Assembly: GCA_963824885.1 (NCBI GenBank)
Contig: CAWGQN010000004.1
Span: forward strand, 124,001 to 188,000
DNA: 64,000 bases
Direction: 5' to 3'
Origin: CAWGQN01 sp963824885
GTDB lineage: Bacteria > Actinomycetota > Actinomycetes > Actinomycetales > Microbacteriaceae
Every line of letters starts with the position of its first letter. The stretch's first letter is position 1. The position numbers and the translations under genes are program-made. Below the pieces are notes generated by a model, which did no database searches, was not told the DNA's origin, and was given only the letters and a program-made list of their open reading frames with translations. This document shows positions 16,560 to 25,676 of this stretch, in pieces.

Positions 16560-17310
16560 AATCTTGGGCCGTCGTCGGCCGGTGGTCAACGGCGAGCGTG
16601 CCGAGATATAGTTCTACGACCTTGGGGTCGTTCATGAGGTCACGCCCAGAACCCGTGTAGGCGTCGCGGCCCTGATCGAGAACGTACCCGCGGTCGCAAA
16701 TTTGAAGAGCGCGTCGCGCATTTTGTTCGACAATCATGATCGATACGCCGGCACGATTGATTTGTGCGACGTTGATGAACGTCTCGTCTTGGCGCACGGG
16801 CGAGAGTCCAGCGCTCGGCTCGTCGAGGAGGAGCACCGACGGATCCATCATGAGTGCGCGAGACATCGCGACCATTTGCCGCTCGCCGCCCGAAAGCGAA
16901 CCCGCTCGCTGCCGCAACCGCTTGCCCAATTCGGGAAACAAGTTCGTCACGAAGTCGAGCCGGTCGCGATAGGTCTTGGGCTTCTGAAAAATTCCCATTC
17001 GCAAGTTGTCTTCGATTGTGAGGCTTGGAAACACGTTGTTGCTTTGCGGCACGAACCCGACGCCCTTGGTAACGAGCGCGTCGGCCTTGAGACCTGTGAT
17101 GTTTTCGCGTGCGAGCGTCACCGATCCGGAACGAATGTTCACTTGCCCAAAGATCGCTTTAAGAAGGGTCGATTTTCCGGCCCCGTTGGGGCCGATAATG
17201 CCGACGAGTTCGCCGCGTTCGACGAAAACGTTGCACCCGTTGAGAATATTGACCCCGGGAAGGTAGCCCGCGACGAGGTCGGTGGTTTGAAGAACGATAT
17301 CAGCGGTCAT
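16549..17310 (-). CDS. livF: Branched-chain amino acid ABC transporter ATPase LivF-like
   Basis: 253-residue cytoplasmic ATPase of a LIV-type importer. ATG at 17310 begins 1 base after the livG stop; the longer open frame is a shadow over livG. Seen: Walker A GPNGAGKST, Q-loop GFVPQSNNVFPSLTIEDNL, signature LSGGERQMVAMSRALM, Walker B LLLDEPSAGLSP and a switch His-equivalent region VEQNARRAL. VEQN in this position is diagnostic of LivF. Last gene of livH-livM-livG-livF. Confidence 0.93.
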   Translation of the reverse strand: MTADIVLQTTDLVAGYLPGVNILNGCNVFVERGELVGIIGPNGAGKSTLLKAIFGQVNIRSGSVTLARENITGLKADALVTKGVGFVPQSNNVFPSLTIEDNLRMGIFQKPKTYRDRLDFVTNLFPELGKRLRQRAGSLSGGERQMVAMSRALMMDPSVLLLDEPSAGLSPVRQDETFINVAQINRAGVSIMIVEQNARRALQICDRGYVLDQGRDAYTGSGRDLMNDPKVVELYLGTLAVDHRPTTAQDFTA

Positions 17311-17311
17311 C

Positions 17312-18316
17312 TCAGGTGCCTTTCTCGCCAGACTCCGCGTCGCCACGGTCGTCGTGCGCGATCTCGTCTGCAAGCTCATCGGCAAGTTCGGGGTCGGCGG
17401 CAACTTCGTCCAAGATTTCCGCGGCGAGATGCGAGTCGATTTCTTCGGCAACCGCGAGTTGCCCCGTGAGCGACCCGAGGTCGGTGTCGTGGTGAGCGCC
17501 CAGATACGCGTCAATGACCGCCTGATCGCGCATGACGGCATCGGGGGAGCCCTCGGCCACAATTGATCCTTCGGCCATGACGATGACCCAGTCGGCGACG
17601 GTCCGCACGACGTGCATGTCGTGCTCAACAAATAAGACCGTCATGCCCCGATCTTTGAGCCCGACGATGTGAGCAAGAAGCGATTGCGTCAGTGCAGGGT
17701 TGACGCCGGCCATGGGCTCGTCGAGCATCACGAGTTGTGGATCGCTCATGAGCGCGCGCGCCATTTCGAGGAGCTTGCGTTGCCCACCCGACAGGCTCGC
17801 CGCGAAATCGTCTTTTTTCTCGAGGAGTTTGAAACGCGCGAGGAGCTCTTCGGCTTTTGCCGTTATTTCGCTCTCACGCGTGTGCCACATCCACGGGATG
17901 AGCGCCGGAATGAATTTCTCGCCGAGTTGTTTGTTGGCCCCCAACCGCATGTTTTCCATGACGCTCATGAGGGCGAGAGATTTTGTGAGCTGAAATGTGC
18001 GAACCATTCCGCGCCGCGCGACCCTCGACGCCGAGAACCCCTCGAGGTTTGCGCCGTCAAATTGCCATTTTCCGCTGTCGGGTTTGTCGAAACCGGTCAG
18101 CAGGTTGAAAAACGTGGTCTTTCCAGCCCCATTGGGTCCAATGAGGGCGGTAATCGCGCCACGAGGAATTTCGACGTGCTCGACATCAACCGCGGCAATG
18201 CCGCCGAAGGTTCGACGAACGGAATCGGCCACGAGGATCGGGTCGGTTTTGGCAACCCCCGGCGCGTGTTCGCCGACGGCGAGAGGTTGCGAAGAAGGTT
18301 CGGTGTGATCACGCAT
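17312..18316 (-). CDS. livG: Branched-chain amino acid ABC transporter ATPase LivG-like, acidic C-terminal extension
   Basis: Second ATPase of the importer, 334 residues. Seen: Walker A GPNGAGKTTFFN, RTFQLTKSLALMSVMENM (Q-loop), signature LSGGQRKLLEMARALM, Walker B VMLDEPMAGVNP, and VEHDMHVV, diagnostic of LivG. The normal domain ends near residue 265. A strongly acidic tail follows (about 266-334, rich in Glu, Asp, Ala and Leu, with ELADEIAHDDRG), longer than in typical LivG proteins of 250-280 residues. It overlaps livM by 8 bases. Confidence 0.92.
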   Translation of the reverse strand: MRDHTEPSSQPLAVGEHAPGVAKTDPILVADSVRRTFGGIAAVDVEHVEIPRGAITALIGPNGAGKTTFFNLLTGFDKPDSGKWQFDGANLEGFSASRVARRGMVRTFQLTKSLALMSVMENMRLGANKQLGEKFIPALIPWMWHTRESEITAKAEELLARFKLLEKKDDFAASLSGGQRKLLEMARALMSDPQLVMLDEPMAGVNPALTQSLLAHIVGLKDRGMTVLFVEHDMHVVRTVADWVIVMAEGSIVAEGSPDAVMRDQAVIDAYLGAHHDTDLGSLTGQLAVAEEIDSHLAAEILDEVAADPELADELADEIAHDDRGDAESGEKGT

Positions 18317-19283
18317 TGAAGTATGTCTCCCGCTTCTTGCCGAGGATTCCCTGTGGCCGGAAGATCACGAGGAGCATGAGCGCTATTCCGACGATGATGA
18401 AACGAATCGGACCCTGTTGAATCGAGCTGAGCGAGACAATGTGGTTGGTAACGAGCAAAGCGAGAACGCCGTCGGAAAGGGACAACATGACCCAAAAGAT
18501 GACCGCGCCGAGAATGGGTCCCAAAACCGTTGTCGCGCCACCGAGAAGAATGATCGTAAACAGGAAAAACGTCGTCTGGGTACCAAAGTTTTCGGGTTGA
18601 AGCGACGTTGGGATGATGGCAATTATGGCTCCAATCGTTGCGAGCACCCCGCCAATGATGAGTGCTTGCATCTTATAGGAGTAGACGTTTTTTCCGAGGC
18701 TTCGTACCGCGTCTTCGTCTTCGCGAATTCCCTTGATGACTCGCCCCCACGGGCTGCGCATGAGTTGCCATACAAATAGCGCCGCGAGTGCAACGGTTAG
18801 CCAACCAACGCAAATGACCCACAAATCGCCGGCGTTAAAGACGAGAACACCAAAGCCGTAGCGACCGGGAGGAATCGGATTGAGACTGTCGAAAGATTTC
18901 GATGACCCGTTGATGCCGTCGGAACCACCCGTGAACGACGCGAGATCGGGCGTTTGTACGGCGTATCGTATGATTTCTGCGGCCGCGATCGTGACAATAC
19001 TCAAGTAGTCGGCTCGCAACCGAAGGGTCGGCAAACCGAGAAGGAGCGCAAAGATGACCGCACCAATCACGGCTGCAACGACGGACGCCCAAAACGGCCA
19101 GCCGAAGCGCGTCGCGGTAATTGCGAAGAAATATCCGCCGACTGCCATGAATCCGGCTTGACCGAAGTTGGCAAGCCCGGTGAATCCGAAGTGCACGGTC
19201 AAGCCGAGGGCCGCCAACGCGAAGCCGATTGTCTGCGGGGCAAGCAATTGCCCGAAGGCTAGGGGTAAGAAGTTCAAGTCCAT
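18309..19283 (-). CDS. livM: Branched-chain amino acid ABC transporter permease LivM-like
   Basis: 324-residue integral membrane permease with about 8-10 hydrophobic helices. Seen: GFTGLANFGQAGFMAVGGYFFA near the N terminus, the LRADYLSIVTIAAAEIIR stretch, and SPWGRVIKGIREDEDAVRSLGKNVYSYK, the EAA-like cytoplasmic loop that contacts the ATPases. The end FRPQGILGKKRETYF is a family signature. It overlaps livG by 8 bases and starts 15 bases after livH. Confidence 0.93.
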   Translation of the reverse strand: MDLNFLPLAFGQLLAPQTIGFALAALGLTVHFGFTGLANFGQAGFMAVGGYFFAITATRFGWPFWASVVAAVIGAVIFALLLGLPTLRLRADYLSIVTIAAAEIIRYAVQTPDLASFTGGSDGINGSSKSFDSLNPIPPGRYGFGVLVFNAGDLWVICVGWLTVALAALFVWQLMRSPWGRVIKGIREDEDAVRSLGKNVYSYKMQALIIGGVLATIGAIIAIIPTSLQPENFGTQTTFFLFTIILLGGATTVLGPILGAVIFWVMLSLSDGVLALLVTNHIVSLSSIQQGPIRFIIVGIALMLLVIFRPQGILGKKRETYFNA

Positions 19284-19298
19284 TGTGTGCTCCCGTGC

Positions 19299-20717
19299 CT
19301 ACCCGATGCGGTCCCGTTTGCCAAGGATTCCCTGCGGCCTGACGAGAAGAATAAGGATCATGACACCGAGTGCCGCCGCATATTTGAGGTTTGCCGGTAA
19401 CCAAATCGTCGACACTTCGATGAACAACCCGATAATGAGTGAACCGACGAGGGCGCCAAACGCCGTCCCGAGTCCGCCGAGCGTCACAGCCGCGAAGATC
19501 AAGAGAAGAATGCTCGCGCCGGTGTTCCAACTGATCGTTTGGTAGAACGCGATGAGGGCCCCGGCGATCCCGGCGAGGGCTCCGCCGCCAATCCACACGA
19601 GCCGAATGACACGCTCGACGTGAATTCCCGATGCGGCCGCGAGCGCCTTGTTGTCTGAGACGGCCCGGGTGGCTTTACCGATTCGGGTTCGAAGCAACAC
19701 GAACGCGACCGCGGCGACGAGAACGATGCAAATAACCGCCCCGATGGCGTCGGACGAGCGGAAATGGACCGGTCCCCACGTGATGGCCGCCGTATTGTCG
19801 GCGGGGAGAACGAGCGATGCGGGCCCAAAGACGACTTGAAACAGGTAGCGCAAAACGAGCGACAGTCCCACGCTCACGATCATGAGAGGAATGAGCGAAA
19901 TGCCGCGTTTGCGCAGCGGTCGCCAGAGTCCGAGATCTTGAACGTATCCGAAGGCGCCTCCGAGCACGAGCGCACCGATCACACCGACCCAGCCCGGTAG
20001 CGCCATGGTGACCGTGAGAACATACGCGACAAGGCCTCCGAAGGTGACGAGTTCTCCGTGGGCAAAGTTATTCAGGCCCGTGGTGCCGAAAATGAGCGAG
20101 ACGCCAATCGAGGCGAGGGCGAGCAGCAATCCAAACAGCAGACCCGTGGCGAGACGCGGAAGGAGAACATCGATGAAACTCGTTCCCGAATTATTTGCAC
20201 TCCGTCCGGGCGCTGGAGGCGTCGTGGAGTCGGATCCGGTTGGAGTGTCACCACTGGGTGCGCCCGCGGCGAGGTTGAAGTACGCGGGAACGCCCTTGTT
20301 TCCCTTGTCGATGTGGACCGCGCGGGGGTTACTCCCCGACTTTGGCATTCCATTCCCCGCCGGAATCTTTGATTCGTCGAGTGTGACGGAGTAGTCGCCC
20401 GTTTCCGGAACACCGATTTCGACGCGACCGTTCGGACCGGTTTGAACGGTCGCCGTGAAACCCGAGTTGTTTGACACCGTCACGGAGACTCCGGAAACGG
20501 GGCTCTTATTGCTATCGAGGCGAACCCAGACGCCAATCGATTCACTCGCGGTCACCGGGTCAGTGGAAGCCGCAGCGGGGGGAGCCGCCGAGAGCGTTGG
20601 CAATTCGGGCGCGGCGCTCGCGAAAGCGGATGGCAGCCCGACGAGCGCGCAACCGAAAACTGCGGCGAGCGCAATTGTGAGCGCGCGGCCCAAGCGCGGT
20701 CGGTGGCGAGCGGTCAC
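19299..20717 (-). CDS. livH: LivH-like permease with N-terminal signal peptide and secreted beta-domain
   Basis: 472 residues, against about 290 for ordinary LivH. GTG at 20717 is chosen because GGAGGT lies 7 bases upstream; the frame is open to 20747. Residues 1-35 are a signal peptide. About 40-155 form an extracytoplasmic, beta-rich domain (VWVRLDSNKSPVSGVSVTVSNNSG, then GPNGRVEIGVPETGDYSVTLDESKIP) resembling carboxypeptidase-regulatory or Ig-like folds. A Pro/Ser/Thr linker follows, then the LivH core from about 185 (LLALASIGVSLIFGTTGLNNFAHGELVTFGG) to the end RPQGILGKRDRIG. The core is complete. The extra domain faces the binding proteins and may dock them (inference). Confidence 0.88.
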   Translation of the reverse strand: MTARHRPRLGRALTIALAAVFGCALVGLPSAFASAAPELPTLSAAPPAAASTDPVTASESIGVWVRLDSNKSPVSGVSVTVSNNSGFTATVQTGPNGRVEIGVPETGDYSVTLDESKIPAGNGMPKSGSNPRAVHIDKGNKGVPAYFNLAAGAPSGDTPTGSDSTTPPAPGRSANNSGTSFIDVLLPRLATGLLFGLLLALASIGVSLIFGTTGLNNFAHGELVTFGGLVAYVLTVTMALPGWVGVIGALVLGGAFGYVQDLGLWRPLRKRGISLIPLMIVSVGLSLVLRYLFQVVFGPASLVLPADNTAAITWGPVHFRSSDAIGAVICIVLVAAVAFVLLRTRIGKATRAVSDNKALAAASGIHVERVIRLVWIGGGALAGIAGALIAFYQTISWNTGASILLLIFAAVTLGGLGTAFGALVGSLIIGLFIEVSTIWLPANLKYAAALGVMILILLVRPQGILGKRDRIG

Positions 20718-20966
20718 GTCGTGGACCTCCATGGTTACAGCGAGCAAGCGAATTCAGGACGCTACGCCGAATTTGTGTCCGGGTTGTTTCCATTCTCGTG
20801 GAATGGAGAGATAACTGGGTCGCTGGCTTCATGGCGCGGCGCCTTTGGGTGCGTTACATAACATAAGTGGGAATGATGCGCTGGTCAAAACCATTAACAT
20901 GGAGGACAAACGTATTGCGGTTGGCGTGAAGCGCATTGTGGTGCGACTTTCCGGTGAAAGGGAACC

Positions 20967-22469
20967 ATGAGCGAAGCAGATCCCTTCGGTTCTATCGGCC
21001 TCACGTATGACGACGTCATGCTCCTTCCCGGTCACACCGACGTTCTTCCCAGTGAAACCTCGACAGCGTCCCGTTTGACGCGAAACATTTCGGTCGCCGT
21101 TCCGCTCGTGTCGTCGGCAATGGACACCGTCACGGAGTCACGAATGGCAATTGCCATGGCGCGTCAGGGTGGCCTGGGTGTCATCCACCGCAATTTGTCG
21201 ATCAGCGATCAAGCCGCGCACGTTGACACGGTTAAACGCTCCGAATCCGGCATGATAACGCGTCCCGTGACGACAACCCCGGACGCGACGGTTTTCGAGG
21301 TCGACGAGCTGTGCGGCCGGTTTCGAATTAGTGGATTGCCGGTCGTCGAATCCGATGGGACGCTCGTGGGCATCGTGACGAACCGCGACATGCGATTCGT
21401 CACGCCGGCTGACAGGGCGACGACTCGGGTCCGCGACGTTATGACTCGGGCTCCGCTCGTAACCGCGAGAGAGGGCGTCGATGCCGACGAAGCGATTGCG
21501 ATTTTTTCTCGGCACAAGGTTGAAAAGCTTCCGCTCATCGACGGCGCGGGTCGATTGCGCGGCCTCATTACGGTAAAAGACTTTGACAAGTCAGAAAAGT
21601 ATCCGAACGCGACAAAAGACTCTGAGGGCCGCTTGCGGGTCGGCGCGGCGATAGGGTTTTACGGAGATTCGTGGGATCGCGCGATGGCTCTTATTGGTGC
21701 GGGCGTCGATGTGCTGGTCGTCGACACCGCAAACGGCGATAGTCGCGGAGCACTCGACATTATTCGCACCCTCAAGGCCGAGCCGGCCGCGAGCGGCATT
21801 GACGTGATTGGTGGCAATGTGGCCACTCTCGAGGGCGCCGCGTCGCTCATTGACGCGGGAGTCGACGCGATCAAAGTGGGGGTCGGCCCCGGATCGATTT
21901 GCACGACTCGGGTTGTCGCGGGTGTCGGTGTTCCGCAATTGTCCGCTGTGCACGAGGCGGCGCGTGCGGCGCGCACAGCTGATGTTCCGCTCATTGCGGA
22001 CGGTGGATTGCAATACTCGGGTGACATTGCGAAGGCGCTTGTCGCGGGAGCGGATACGGTCATGATGGGGTCTTTGCTCGCCGGATGCGATGAGAGTCCC
22101 GGCGATCTCGTTTTCGTTAACGGCAAGCAATACAAAAACTATCGGGGCATGGGTTCACTCGGTGCTCTTCAGACGCGCGGTTCGGCGACGTCGTATTCGC
22201 GCGACCGTTACTTTCAGGCCGATGTTCCGAGCGACGAACAACTCATTGCCGAGGGTGTCGAAAGCCAGGTTCCGTACCGCGGCCCGCTCGCAGCGGTTGT
22301 TTTCCAGCTCATTGGCGGTTTGCGTCAGTCGATGTTCTACGTCGGGGTGCGCACGATTGACGAGCTCAAACGCACGGGAAAGTTCGTTCGTATTACGGTT
22401 GCCGGTTTGAAAGAGTCGCACCCCCACGATGTCAAGATGATTGTTGAAGCGCCAAACTATCGGGGTTGA
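20967..22469 (+). CDS. guaB: Inosine-5'-monophosphate dehydrogenase
   Basis: NAD-dependent oxidation of IMP to XMP, first committed step of GMP synthesis. 500 residues. Seen: LTYDDVMLLPG, two CBS domains (about 95-215: MITRPVTTTPDATVFEV and VMTRAPLVTAREGVDADEAI), catalytic Cys near 312 in GVGPGSICTTRVVAGVGVPQ, and the ADGGLQYSGDIAKAL phosphate loop and flap RGMGSLGA. ATG at 20967 follows AAAGGGAACC. The 249-base gap from livH holds both divergent promoters and a small hairpin (20790-20806). Confidence 0.97.
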   Translation: MSEADPFGSIGLTYDDVMLLPGHTDVLPSETSTASRLTRNISVAVPLVSSAMDTVTESRMAIAMARQGGLGVIHRNLSISDQAAHVDTVKRSESGMITRPVTTTPDATVFEVDELCGRFRISGLPVVESDGTLVGIVTNRDMRFVTPADRATTRVRDVMTRAPLVTAREGVDADEAIAIFSRHKVEKLPLIDGAGRLRGLITVKDFDKSEKYPNATKDSEGRLRVGAAIGFYGDSWDRAMALIGAGVDVLVVDTANGDSRGALDIIRTLKAEPAASGIDVIGGNVATLEGAASLIDAGVDAIKVGVGPGSICTTRVVAGVGVPQLSAVHEAARAARTADVPLIADGGLQYSGDIAKALVAGADTVMMGSLLAGCDESPGDLVFVNGKQYKNYRGMGSLGALQTRGSATSYSRDRYFQADVPSDEQLIAEGVESQVPYRGPLAAVVFQLIGGLRQSMFYVGVRTIDELKRTGKFVRITVAGLKESHPHDVKMIVEAPNYRG

Positions 22470-22536
22470 TTCGTCTTTTTCGGCACCGCTGATGAGCGTC
22501 GGATGAGTGGGTCAGCTCGAACGGTAGGCTGGCCCG

Positions 22537-23652
22537 GTGGCGATGGAAATTGAAATCGGGCGGGCAAAACGTGCTCGGCGCGTTTACGCGTTCGACGATA
22601 TTGCGGTGGTTCCGAGTCGCCGAACGCGTGATCCCAGTGACGTGTCGGTCGCGTGGTCAATTGATGCGTACCAATTCGATGTTCCGATTGTGGCCGCCCC
22701 CATGGACTCGGTCGTCTCACCTCACACCGCAATTGCGATGGGAAAGCTCGGCGGTCTCGGTGTTCTCGATCTCGAGGGTGTGTGGACGAGATACGACGAA
22801 CCCGAATCGGTGCTTGCAGAAATCCGCGCGCTGCCCGCGGACCGTGCGACGGCGCGCATGCAAGAACTCTATTCCGAACCGATCAAGCCCGAATTGGTTA
22901 CCGCGCGCCTCGCCGAGATTCGAGCGGCGGGTGTCACGGTCGCGGGCGCACTGTCTCCGCAGCGCACTCAAGAGCTCTACCAGACAGTGGCGGATGCCGG
23001 GGTCGACATTTTCGTCATTAGGGGAACGACGGTGTCGGCGGAGCACGTGTCGAAACACTCCGAACCGCTCAACCTCAAGAAGTTCATTTACGAACTCGAT
23101 GTGCCCGTGATTGTGGGCGGCGCCGCGACGTACACGGCGGCGCTGCACCTCATGCGCACGGGTGCCGCGGGCGTTCTCGTCGGGTTTGGTGGCGGCGCGG
23201 CATCGACAACGCGGGCATCGTTGGGGATCGAAGCGCGCATGGCGAGCGCGGTTGCGGATGTGGGGGGTGCGAGGCGCGACTACCTCGACGAATCGGGAGG
23301 TCGCTACGTTCACGTGATCGCCGATGGCGGGCTCGGCAGCTCGGGCGACATTGTCAAGGCAATTGCCGTGGGCGCCGACGCCGTCATGCTCGGGAGTACG
23401 CTTGCTCGTGCGTCGGAAGCTCCGGGGGGCGGGTGGCACTGGGGAACCGAGTCGCACCACATGCATTTGCCTCGAGGCACTCGGGTCGATGTCGGCACGA
23501 TTGCACCGCTCGAGGCGATTTTGTTTGGACCCGCTCCGGTCGCCGACGGAACAGCGAACCTGGTTGGTGCTCTTCGTCGCTCGATGGCGACCACCGGGTA
23601 TTCCGACCTCAAGGAATTTCAGCGCGTCGAAATTGTCGTCGCACCCGGATGA
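22537..23652 (+). CDS. guaB3: GuaB3-family IMP dehydrogenase-related protein
   Basis: 371-residue TIM-barrel paralogue of IMPDH without CBS domains, a family widespread in actinobacteria. GTG at 22537, with an ATG two codons later as an alternative. Seen: YAFDDIAVVPSRRTRDP, VPIVAAPMDSVVSPHTAIAMG, VLVGFGGGAASTTRASLGI and VIADGGLGSSGDIVKAIAVGADAVMLGS. The canonical Cys loop of GuaB is replaced by GGGAASTTRAS, so ordinary IMPDH activity should not be assumed. It lies 67 bases after guaB, the conserved arrangement. Confidence 0.93.
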   Translation: MAMEIEIGRAKRARRVYAFDDIAVVPSRRTRDPSDVSVAWSIDAYQFDVPIVAAPMDSVVSPHTAIAMGKLGGLGVLDLEGVWTRYDEPESVLAEIRALPADRATARMQELYSEPIKPELVTARLAEIRAAGVTVAGALSPQRTQELYQTVADAGVDIFVIRGTTVSAEHVSKHSEPLNLKKFIYELDVPVIVGGAATYTAALHLMRTGAAGVLVGFGGGAASTTRASLGIEARMASAVADVGGARRDYLDESGGRYVHVIADGGLGSSGDIVKAIAVGADAVMLGSTLARASEAPGGGWHWGTESHHMHLPRGTRVDVGTIAPLEAILFGPAPVADGTANLVGALRRSMATTGYSDLKEFQRVEIVVAPG

Positions 23653-23668
23653 CACGAAGGAGTTCACT

Positions 23669-24196
23669 ATGGTAGACGTTCGGCGGGTCAAGCTTCCCGG
23701 CGTCGGAGTCTTGCACACGTTCGTGGCCGACGACGGCGGGAAAGTGGGGGTCATCGCTCACCGGTCTGGCCACAGCGACCTCATCACCTTCGCCGACGAA
23801 GAAGACGCGAGCAAGGTATCGCTGCGGTTAAGCGAAGATGAAGCGCACACGCTCGCCGAGCTATTGGGCGGCACCCAGATTACCGAGTCGCTGACCGCGC
23901 TCGACCAGATACCGGGTCTCAGCATCGACTGGTTTACGGTCGACAACGACGATTACATTGCGGGTCAACCGCTCGGTAACCCGGGTGCTCGCGACATTGT
24001 GGGGCTAACCGTGGTTGCCGTCGTGCGGGACGAGTCGACGAACCCGGCACCCGCGGCTGATTTCTCAGTTCTTCCGGGAGACACGCTCGTCGTTGCCGGG
24101 AGTCCCGAGAAGGTTGCGAAGGCGTTCGCATTCTTTCGAACGGGCCAAATGACGTCAATCACTCGGGCGAGCATCGATTCTCCACCAGGGGGCTAG
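23669..24196 (+). CDS. KhtT-like TrkA-C regulatory subunit of a cation:proton antiporter
   Basis: 175-residue cytoplasmic protein. ATG at 23669 follows GAAGGAG; the open frame back to 23324 shadows guaB3. The N-terminal half (LPGVGVLHTFVADDGGKVGVI) is the KhtT AmbT-like domain. The C-terminal half is a TrkA-C ligand-binding domain ending DFSVLPGDTLVVAGSPEKV. KhtT regulates the KhtU potassium/proton antiporter in Bacillus in response to pH and nucleotides. The next gene encodes a matching transporter 2 bases downstream. Confidence 0.88.
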   Translation: MVDVRRVKLPGVGVLHTFVADDGGKVGVIAHRSGHSDLITFADEEDASKVSLRLSEDEAHTLAELLGGTQITESLTALDQIPGLSIDWFTVDNDDYIAGQPLGNPGARDIVGLTVVAVVRDESTNPAPAADFSVLPGDTLVVAGSPEKVAKAFAFFRTGQMTSITRASIDSPPGG

Positions 24197-24198
24197 TC

Positions 24199-25575
24199 GT
24201 GCACGTCGGCCCCGACCTTATCGTTCTCGGCATTCTGTTCGTCGTCGCCTACGCTCTCGGCCGCGTGGGCAAGCTCATTGGATTGCCCGCGATTCCCGTC
24301 TACATGCTTGTCGGGCTGCTCGCGAGCCCGCATTTTGATTTGTTTCCGCTCGATTTTGACCGCGGCTACATTGAACTCATCGCCATTTTTGGCCTCATTC
24401 TGTTGTTGTTTAATTTGGGGCTCGAATTCGATCAAGACGAATTTTTGAGCAACGCGGGCAAGCTACTCATTTCGGGCGGGACCTATCTTCTCGTCAATAT
24501 GGGCGCAGGTCTTGCTTTTGGATTCTTAGTGGGCTGGGGGTCGCGTGAGGCGCTCATCATCGCGGGCATCACCGCGACGTCGTCGAGTGCAATTGTCACG
24601 AAGCTGCTCATTGAACTCAAGCGGCTCGCGAATCGCGAAACTCCCATGATTCTCGGCGTCACGGTCGTCGAAGACGTTTTCATTGCCTTCTACCTCGCAA
24701 TCGTTTCGGTCACTCTCAGCGGCGAGACGGAGCCGTGGCCGGTCGTTGGAAAGCTTGCTATCGCGTTCGCCTTTTTGTTGGCAATGTTTGCGCTGGCTCG
24801 CTGGGGCGCGCGATTCGTTGGTCGACTCTTTCGAACGAAAGACAACGAGCTGTTCACCATTTTGTTATTCGGTCTCGCAATATTGTCGGGTGGAGTCGGG
24901 CAGGTCCTCGGCGTGACCGACGCGATTGGCGCGTTTCTTATTGGACTCGTTTTGGGCGCGACACGGTACCGCGCAAAAATCGAGCAGGTCGCGATTCCGC
25001 TTCGCGACGTGTTTGGGGCGTTCTTCTTTCTCAATTTTGGCCTCGCTCTCAATCCGGGCCAGTTTCCCGGAGTCGTCGTACCGGTGATTCTCGCGGTCAT
25101 CATGACGGTCGTGCTCAATCAGGTCGCGGGGCAGTTCGTTGCGTGGTTGAACAACCAGGGCGCGCAAGCCGGCATCAACACCGCAATGATTTTGCACAAC
25201 CGCGGCGAGTTCGCACTAATTCTGGCGACACTGTCGCTTGCCGCTGGTCTCGATTCGCGGATTCAGCCCTTTGCGGGACTCTACGTGTTGACAATGTCGA
25301 TCATCGGGCCGATTCTTGCGGCACACTCGGAGCGTATTGGCGCACTCGTGTTGCGCACGAAGCCGTCGACGGTGACATCCCGCCGTGAGGGCTTGACGCG
25401 GGATGAGCTATTCGCGCTCGTCGAGGCGACGACGACCGATGGTGAGCTCGCTGATCCCTCTGCGGGGTTGCCCGCGGCTCCTCATGCGAAACACGTGACC
25501 CATTCGGCGGAGCCGAGGGATCGGCCTGCCAACGAGGCCGCGCGGCGAAGGGACGGCGCCGACGAGGAGGGGTGA
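24199..25575 (+). CDS. CPA2-family monovalent cation:proton antiporter, KhtU-like
   Basis: 458-residue membrane protein, about 12-13 hydrophobic helices, from GTG at 24199. Seen: GRVGKLIGLPAIPVYMLVGLL, LLFNLGLEFDQDEF, ITATSSSAIVTKLLIELKR, and the transport-core GVTDAIGAFLIGLVLGATRYR. The C-terminal about 75 residues are hydrophilic and lack an RCK/KTN domain, consistent with regulation by the separate TrkA-C protein just upstream. Probable role: potassium efflux and pH homeostasis. Confidence 0.9.
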   Translation: MHVGPDLIVLGILFVVAYALGRVGKLIGLPAIPVYMLVGLLASPHFDLFPLDFDRGYIELIAIFGLILLLFNLGLEFDQDEFLSNAGKLLISGGTYLLVNMGAGLAFGFLVGWGSREALIIAGITATSSSAIVTKLLIELKRLANRETPMILGVTVVEDVFIAFYLAIVSVTLSGETEPWPVVGKLAIAFAFLLAMFALARWGARFVGRLFRTKDNELFTILLFGLAILSGGVGQVLGVTDAIGAFLIGLVLGATRYRAKIEQVAIPLRDVFGAFFFLNFGLALNPGQFPGVVVPVILAVIMTVVLNQVAGQFVAWLNNQGAQAGINTAMILHNRGEFALILATLSLAAGLDSRIQPFAGLYVLTMSIIGPILAAHSERIGALVLRTKPSTVTSRREGLTRDELFALVEATTTDGELADPSAGLPAAPHAKHVTHSAEPRDRPANEAARRRDGADEEG

Positions 25576-25592
25576 ACCAGAAAAATAATCGT

Positions 25593-25619
25593 AGTAAATG
25601 CCGGCCCTTAGTATTTACT
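25593..25619. promoter_or_regulatory. Inverted repeat upstream of the glycan island
   Basis: AGTAAAT at 25593-25599 is mirrored by ATTTACT at 25613-25619 with a 13-base centre. It lies in the 101-base gap before the epimerase gene, an AT-rich patch in otherwise GC-rich DNA. It could be an operator or a terminator for the antiporter gene; no T-tract follows. Confidence 0.4.
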
Positions 25620-25676
25620 CATCTGGCGGGTTCACAGTGTAGGATGAGGCCCGCTATTGGTTGAAGGAGAGCTGCA

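Noticed and set aside
16702..17469. 255-codon plus-strand frame opposite livF
   Set aside because: No ribosome site and no recognisable protein; livF motifs on the other strand explain the region.
20718..20966. Riboswitch upstream of guaB
   Set aside because: Only a short hairpin (20790-20806) is visible; no conserved purine, ZTP or PRPP-type core was recognised.
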